Origin: Nevskia sp043781855
GTDB lineage: Bacteria > Pseudomonadota > Gammaproteobacteria > Nevskiales > Nevskiaceae
Assembly: GCA_043781855.1 (NCBI GenBank)
Contig: JAYWBB010000112.1
Location: forward strand, 19,834-83,833
Direction of reading: 5' to 3'
DNA: 64,000 bases
Shown: piece by piece, positions 59,391-64,000 of the stretch
How positions within the stretch are numbered: the first letter of the stretch is position 1
How the letters are laid out: the number at the start of each line of letters is the position of its first letter
Program-made: the position numbers and the translations under genes
The notes under the pieces: model-generated
Database searches by the model: none
What the model was told of the DNA's origin: nothing
What the model saw: only the letters and a program-made list of their open reading frames with translations

Positions 59391-59765
59391 TCAGCGGCTG
59401 AACGGGACCGTATCGAAGTAATCGCGCCACTCGTAGATCTTGCCGTTGCGCACCTTGAAAATGCCCATCAGCGGGATGGAGACGAGGGTCTTGCCGTCGG
59501 CGCCTTTCAGATGATCGACGCGCTCGGTCAGCACGGCGTCGCCTTGCGCGGCAATCGCCAGCATGTCCACTTCGATGGTGACGAAGGGAATCTTCCTGGC
59601 GAATTCGGCGAAGAAGGCGAGTGCTTCCGCCGGGCCTCTGGTTTTCGAGAGGCCGATGTTTTCGTACAGGCAATCCGGCGTGAAGTGCTTATCGAGCGCG
59701 GCGACGAGGCCGTTCGGTACTTTCCAGGTGGCGATGAAGCCTTGCACGGTCTCGGTGGCGGTCAT
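59391..59765 (-). CDS. SnoaL / limonene-epoxide-hydrolase-like protein
   Basis: A 124-residue protein of the NTF2-like superfamily: TVQGFIATWKVPNGLVAALD, LYENIGLSKTRGPAEALAFF, and VRNGKIYEWRDYFD near the end resemble limonene-1,2-epoxide hydrolase family members, which open epoxides in small terpenoids; many are uncharacterised. The Asp/Arg catalytic set is plausible but cannot be confirmed. Divergent from the O-methyltransferase gene across about 100 bp, so the two may share regulation. Confidence 0.8.
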   Translation of the reverse strand: MTATETVQGFIATWKVPNGLVAALDKHFTPDCLYENIGLSKTRGPAEALAFFAEFARKIPFVTIEVDMLAIAAQGDAVLTERVDHLKGADGKTLVSIPLMGIFKVRNGKIYEWRDYFDTVPFSR

Positions 59766-59866
59766 ATCGTTTCATCCTTCGGGTGGGGCCTGCGCCATAC
59801 TATCGCCAGACCGCAGCCCCGAATCAATCCCGTTCCCGAATTCGAGACCGCCCAGGAGCGCACGAC

Positions 59867-60889
59867 ATGGAACCTCTATCCCCTGCGAGAATCATGGAAG
59901 TCGGCATGGCGTTCTGGCCGTCCAAGGTTCTGCTTTCGGCGACGGAGCTGGGGCTTTTCACGGCGCTGGGCGCCGGGGCCATGACCGGGCGCGAATTGCA
60001 GAACTCGCTGGGCCTGCATCCGCGGGCGAATCCCGATTTCTTCGATACCCTGGTCGCGCTACGCTTTCTCGAACGGGACGGCAATGGCCCCGAGGCGCGC
60101 TATCGCTGCACCGAGGAAACTGCGGCGTTTCTCGATCGCAAAAGCCCGCAGTTCATCGGCGGCTTCCTGGAAATGGCCAGCGCCCGGCTCTACCGGTTCT
60201 GGAGCGATCTCCCCGAAGCGCTGCGAACGGGCAGCCCGCAAAACGAGATCAAGCACTCCGGCAATTCTGTCTTCGCGGAGCTGTACAGCAAGCCCGAGCG
60301 GCTGGAACAGTTCATGGACGCCATGGCCGGAATCTCTGCCGGCAACTTCCAGGCGCTGGCGGAGAAGTTCGACTTCTCCCGCTACCGCACGCTCTGCGAT
60401 GTCGGCGGCGCCACCGGCCAGCTGTCGATGTTCGTGGCGAGGAAGCATCCTCAGCTTCAATGCACATCGGCGGACCTGCCGGGCGCCACGGCGATCGCGG
60501 CGCGCAGGATCGCAGCGGCCGGACTTTCCGATCGGGTCTCGGCGGTGCCTCTCGATTTCTTCGCGGAGCCTTTGCCGAAAGCCGACGTGATCACGATGGG
60601 CATGATCCTCCACGACTGGAATCTGGAGAAGAAAATGCACCTGATCCGCGCCGCCTACGCTGCACTGCCACCGGGTGGGGCCTTTATCGTCGTCGAGAAT
60701 CTGATCGACGACGCGAGGCGCGAGAACGCCTTCGGGTTGATGATGTCGCTGAACATGCTGATCGAGTTCGGGGATGCCTTCGACTTCACGGCTGCTGATT
60801 TCTCCGGCTGGTGTCGCGAGGCCGGCTTCAGCCGAACCGAGGTGATTCCGCTGGGTGGCCCTGCGAGCGCTGGCGTGGCTTACAAATAG
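59867..60889 (+). CDS. SAM-dependent O-methyltransferase
   Basis: A 340-residue methyltransferase from the ATG at 59867 with AGGAG at 59853-59857. An N-terminal dimerisation domain (VLLSATELGLFTALGAGAMT) precedes a Rossmann domain with SAM motif LCDVGGATGQLSMFVA at about 176-191 and the catalytic-type His249 in GMILHDWN. This is the layout of plant-like/antibiotic O-methyltransferases (PF00891, hydroxyindole-O-methyltransferase-like). Substrate unknown. bioA starts 15 bp downstream, so the two may be co-transcribed. Confidence 0.88.
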   Translation: MEPLSPARIMEVGMAFWPSKVLLSATELGLFTALGAGAMTGRELQNSLGLHPRANPDFFDTLVALRFLERDGNGPEARYRCTEETAAFLDRKSPQFIGGFLEMASARLYRFWSDLPEALRTGSPQNEIKHSGNSVFAELYSKPERLEQFMDAMAGISAGNFQALAEKFDFSRYRTLCDVGGATGQLSMFVARKHPQLQCTSADLPGATAIAARRIAAAGLSDRVSAVPLDFFAEPLPKADVITMGMILHDWNLEKKMHLIRAAYAALPPGGAFIVVENLIDDARRENAFGLMMSLNMLIEFGDAFDFTAADFSGWCREAGFSRTEVIPLGGPASAGVAYK

Positions 60890-60903
60890 GCGCATTCATC
60901 CTG

Positions 60904-62253
60904 ATGAAGAACGCTGAACTCACAGCGCGCTCGCTCGCGCACGTCTGGCACCCTTGCACACAGATGAAGGATCACGAGTGGCTGCCGCTCGTGCCGATCC
61001 AGAAAGCCGAAGGCGCGTGGCTGACCGACTTCGAGGGCAAGCGTTATCTCGATGCGGTCAGTTCCTGGTGGACGAACCTGTTCGGGCATCGGCATCCGCA
61101 TATCGTCGCGGCGCTGAAACTCCAGCTCGACTCGCTCGATCACGTCATGCTCGGCGGCTTCACGCATGAGCCGGTGGTGCGGCTGTCGGAGAAGCTCTGC
61201 GCGATGGCACCGAAGGGACTCACGCGCTGCTTCTATGCCGACAACGGCAGCAGCGCGGTCGAGGTCAGCCTGAAAATGAGTGCGCATTACTGGCGCAACA
61301 CGGGCAAACCGGCGAAGACGAAGTTCATCGCGCTGAGCAATGGCTATCACGGTGAAACGCTCGGCGCGCTTGGCGTCAGCGGCGAAGGTATGTATCGCGA
61401 TGCCTATGCGCCGCTGCTGATGCAGCCAATAGTGGTCGAGGCGCCCGATTGTTTTTACCGCCCGCCCGGCGAAGCCTGGGAGGACTACACGCGACGCCGC
61501 TTCCGCGATATGGAAGAAGCGCTCGAACGCCACGCGCAGGAGACTGCGGCGGTGATTCTCGAACCGCTGGTGCAGTGCGCCGGCGGCATGCGCATGTATC
61601 ACCCGATCTACCTGAAGCTGCTGCGCGAAGCCTGCACGCGGCATGGCGTGCATCTGATTGCCGACGAGATTGCCGTCGGCTTCGGGCGCACCGGGCGCCT
61701 GTTTGCCGAGGACTGGGCCGGCGTCTCGCCGGATTTTCTTTGTCTTTCGAAAGGTCTCACCGGCGGTACGCTGCCGCTCGCCGTGGTCATGACCAACGAC
61801 ACGGTTTACGAAGCGTTCTACGACGATTACGCGAGTCGGAAAGCCTTCCTGCACTCACACAGCTACACCGGCAACCCGCTGGCCTGCGCGGCGGCGCTCG
61901 CGACACTGGAGATTTTCGAGCAGCAGGACTGGCACGCGCGCAACCGGCGCAGTGCGGCGCTGATGTGGACGTCGATGATCGAACTCGCGGGCCACAAGCG
62001 CGTGGCCGATGTTCGTCAGCAGGGCATGATCCTCGCGGTCGAACTCGCGAAGAATCCGCGTTTGAGGGAGCCCTACCCGGCCGCCGAGCGCCGCGGCCTG
62101 CGCGTCTATCGCTACGGCCTCGAACAGGGCGTGCTGCTGCGGCCGCTCGGCAACGTCGTCTACCTGATGCCGCCTTACGTGGTGACCGACGAAGAGATCG
62201 CGCTGATGTGCCAGACCGCCATCGACGGCATCGAGCAGGCGACGCGGGACTAA
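60904..62253 (+). CDS. bioA: Adenosylmethionine-8-amino-7-oxononanoate aminotransferase
   Basis: BioA, 449 residues from the ATG at 60904. A fold-type I PLP aminotransferase that makes 7,8-diaminopelargonic acid in biotin synthesis, using SAM as amino donor. Marks: VWHPCTQMKDHEWLPLVPI, LDAVSSWWTNLFGHRHPHI, FYADNGSSAVEVSLKMS, LIADEIAVGFGRTGRLFA and the PLP lysine in DFLCLSKGLTGGTLPLAVV. No other bio gene is in the window. A small CCCCTC-AG-AGGGG-like hairpin follows at 62258-62270. Confidence 0.95.
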   Translation: MKNAELTARSLAHVWHPCTQMKDHEWLPLVPIQKAEGAWLTDFEGKRYLDAVSSWWTNLFGHRHPHIVAALKLQLDSLDHVMLGGFTHEPVVRLSEKLCAMAPKGLTRCFYADNGSSAVEVSLKMSAHYWRNTGKPAKTKFIALSNGYHGETLGALGVSGEGMYRDAYAPLLMQPIVVEAPDCFYRPPGEAWEDYTRRRFRDMEEALERHAQETAAVILEPLVQCAGGMRMYHPIYLKLLREACTRHGVHLIADEIAVGFGRTGRLFAEDWAGVSPDFLCLSKGLTGGTLPLAVVMTNDTVYEAFYDDYASRKAFLHSHSYTGNPLACAAALATLEIFEQQDWHARNRRSAALMWTSMIELAGHKRVADVRQQGMILAVELAKNPRLREPYPAAERRGLRVYRYGLEQGVLLRPLGNVVYLMPPYVVTDEEIALMCQTAIDGIEQATRD

Positions 62254-62284
62254 AGCCCCCTCAGAGGGGAAACCGGGTTCACGC

Positions 62285-64000
62285 TCAAGGCAGCAAGCCA
62301 AACACGGCGACGCCGGTGTTGGTGCCGACGAACACCTTGCCGTTGGCGATGGTCGGCACGATGAACTTGTTGCTGGAGTCGAACTGGTCGCGGTTATTGG
62401 CGGCCTGGCTGCTGTTGTACAACTCGGTGGCGAGATTGCTCGCGTCGTAGGCGTGCAGCACGGCGACGGTGTTGTTCTCGTGGGCCCAGAGAATGGCATT
62501 CGTGGTGCCGTTCGCGGAAATGGACGGCGTGGCCCCGGTGATGCCGAAGGTCGTTGCCGTCTTCGAGCTCGGGGTGGCGACGAGCCGAGCATTGCTGATC
62601 GTGAAGGCCTTGATGTTGTCGCCGACAGCGCCGAAGTAAACCGTTTTGTTGAAATAGGCCGGCGTGCCGTATTCGCCACTGGCGGAGATCGAGGCCGACA
62701 ACACCTGGTAGATATTCCGGTTGTCCGAGGTCGTAGTATTGATCTTGCCCATGTTGTCGCGATCGGCAAGATAGATGATCCCGTCCTTGCCGGCGCCGAC
62801 GGAAAGATGTCGGGTGACGCCGCTGGCATCGAGGAGATCGGGCAGCACGATCGCCCCGCCGGACCCGAGGTCGAGATCAGCGGCGGTTTCGCTGGCCGTG
62901 TTGTACATCGTGAAGTAGTCGGCGACGCCGATCGTGCTGGCGGTCGGCGTCAATTTCAGGAAAGCGTTGCCGTAATCCTGCCGGCTCGGGAAGCCGTTGG
63001 CATCGAGCGTGGTATCGAACAGGCCATTGCCGGTGAACACGAACAGGTTGCCCTGGGCATCGACCGCCGGCGCGCCGTTGGAGGACCACAGCGCGCCGCC
63101 GATGAATCCCGAATTCGGCGTAATGGCGAGCACGCTGGTCTGGGCCAGGCTGCTGGCGTTATAGCCGATCACCCAGCCGGTGTATTCGTTGACATCGCAA
63201 TGCGAGGACCAGCTCGTGTAAACGACGCCGTTGACCAGCACCGGCGCCATGCGCTCCTTGTGTTGCGCCGGCAGGAAATTCAGGAACAGGTGGGCGTTAC
63301 TGTTGCCCTCGAAGTAGCTGCCGGGATACGTCGCCTGGATGTTCACCGGGCTGCCGGTTTTCTCGGCGCCGGTGGTGAGGCTCAGTGCGTGCAGGCGCTG
63401 GTGATAGGTGCCGCCGGTGTCCCGCGACATCGCCACCAGGTAGATCGTCCCGCTCGCGCGATCGATGGCTGGCGTCGAGGTTTTGCCGATCTCCGGCAGC
63501 ACCTCGACGCAGCCCATTCCATCGCCGGGAACTTCGCCGTTCGGGACGATGCTCGCGCGCTGATGCCAGAGCAGGGCGCCGGTATCGGCATCGTAGGCGT
63601 AGGCGCTGTCGTGCTCGCTGACGATATACAGCACGTTGTGCGTCGCGCCGCCGATGGTCAGGCCGGACAGATACAAGGGCTGCGCATCGACCTTGCCGTC
63701 GGCCGGTAGAAAATTGATTTTGCCGAAGGTGGCGGACTTGACGTTGGCCAAGGTCAGCGTCGTCTCCTGGAGATTCTGCCCGGTGCGCATGGCGTCGTTG
63801 TGATACATCGGCACATCGACGCTGCCGGTGGCCTGCGTAGTGATCGTCAGCGTCGCCGCATTGCTGGGAACGCTACCGGCGGCATTGCTGACCGTTACCG
63901 TAAAGCTGGCGCCGTTGTCGGCGCTGCTCGTCGCGGCCGTCGTGTAGCTCGCCGCGGTCGCGCCACTGATGTTGACGCCGTTGCGCTGCCACTGGTAGCT
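62285..64000 (-). CDS. Ig-like plus PQQ-type beta-propeller protein (5' end outside window)
   Basis: The frame stays open to the window edge, so the gene begins beyond 64000; at least 571 residues are inside. At the edge the minus strand reads an Ig-like domain (SYQWQRNGVNISGATAASY, then GASFTVTVSNAAGSVPSNAA), followed after VDVPMYHNDAMRTGQN by a propeller with repeats such as YAYDADTGALLWHQRAS and KVFVGTNTGVAVFGLLP at the C-terminus. Segments like PAVDAQGNLFVFTGNGLFD and IIYLADRDNMGKIN are typical of PQQ-like/YncE-type blades. Probably secreted or surface-exposed, binding or scaffolding; no catalytic residues recognised. A GTG at 63814 could be mistaken for its start. Confidence 0.8.
   Translation of the reverse strand, partial: SYQWQRNGVNISGATAASYTTAATSSADNGASFTVTVSNAAGSVPSNAATLTITTQATGSVDVPMYHNDAMRTGQNLQETTLTLANVKSATFGKINFLPADGKVDAQPLYLSGLTIGGATHNVLYIVSEHDSAYAYDADTGALLWHQRASIVPNGEVPGDGMGCVEVLPEIGKTSTPAIDRASGTIYLVAMSRDTGGTYHQRLHALSLTTGAEKTGSPVNIQATYPGSYFEGNSNAHLFLNFLPAQHKERMAPVLVNGVVYTSWSSHCDVNEYTGWVIGYNASSLAQTSVLAITPNSGFIGGALWSSNGAPAVDAQGNLFVFTGNGLFDTTLDANGFPSRQDYGNAFLKLTPTASTIGVADYFTMYNTASETAADLDLGSGGAIVLPDLLDASGVTRHLSVGAGKDGIIYLADRDNMGKINTTTSDNRNIYQVLSASISASGEYGTPAYFNKTVYFGAVGDNIKAFTISNARLVATPSSKTATTFGITGATPSISANGTTNAILWAHENNTVAVLHAYDASNLATELYNSSQAANNRDQFDSSNKFIVPTIANGKVFVGTNTGVAVFGLLP

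Noticed and set aside
59161..59673. A 170-codon minus-strand open frame overlapping the LEH-like gene
   Set aside because: Its first two thirds are a frame shadow of the LEH-like gene at 59391-59765; only the tail is unexplained and it has no start of its own.

Overview
The window is a high-GC proteobacterial chromosome segment, almost entirely coding. Several features point to the Gammaproteobacteria: a fused nuoCD gene, the order ygfB-pepP-ubiH-ubiI-gcvT-gcvH-gcvP known from E. coli and relatives, and an E. coli-type (bcsE/F/G/Q/R-bearing) cellulose cluster. The split glycine decarboxylase (gcvPA/gcvPB) and the GC content fit orders such as Nevskiales, Steroidobacterales or Xanthomonadales better than enterics. 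That placement is inference; no rRNA or other strong marker is present.

Layout. 1-4 kb: a TPR membrane protein, then ilvC and ilvN on the minus strand. 4-7.4 kb: ilvB (divergent from ilvN), a DUF815 AAA ATPase and a small secreted protein made of two copies of one module. 7.6-21.1 kb: a complete phosphoethanolamine-cellulose cluster in an unusual convergent arrangement, with bcsB-bcsZ-bcsC on plus running into bcsR-bcsE-bcsF-bcsQ-bcsA-bcsG on minus. 21.1-25.7 kb: acyl-CoA-binding protein, folA, an alpha/beta hydrolase, thyA, lgt and rlmI, all minus. 25.8-41.1 kb: the whole NADH dehydrogenase operon nuoA-B-CD-E-F-G-H-I-J-K-L-M-N. 41.1-43.2 kb: a PfkB kinase, an AbrB/PIN toxin-antitoxin pair and dgkA. 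43.2-48.6 kb: glycine cleavage operon gcvT-gcvH-gcvPA-tpx-gcvPB-dgkA behind a tandem glycine riboswitch. 48.7-54.7 kb: ubiI-like, ubiH, two DUF3667 membrane proteins, pepP, ygfB. 55-62.3 kb: a Baeyer-Villiger-type monooxygenase, argA, a lower-GC 5'-nucleotidase gene, a small SnoaL/LEH-like protein, an O-methyltransferase and bioA. From 62.3 kb to the right edge: the C-terminal part of an Ig-like/PQQ beta-propeller protein.

The most interesting signal is a family of short palindromic repeats built from TTTCCAG/CTGGAAA units. Copies sit between nuoF and nuoG, between nuoK and nuoL, between gcvH and gcvPA, and inside the gcvPB reading frame, where one copy is translated as an in-frame insertion of about 16-19 residues. 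The three intergenic copies end within a few bases of the next start codon, and two of them carry short reading frames that overlap the upstream stop codon. A second, unrelated repeat (two copies of about 65-70 bp) lies at the left edge and next to the atypical 5'-nucleotidase gene. Other points of note: BcsQ has no usual start codon ahead of its P-loop, a 39-codon ORF exactly bridges nuoE and nuoF with GTGA overlaps, and argA and ygfB have TATAAT boxes so close to ATG that leaderless transcripts are expected.
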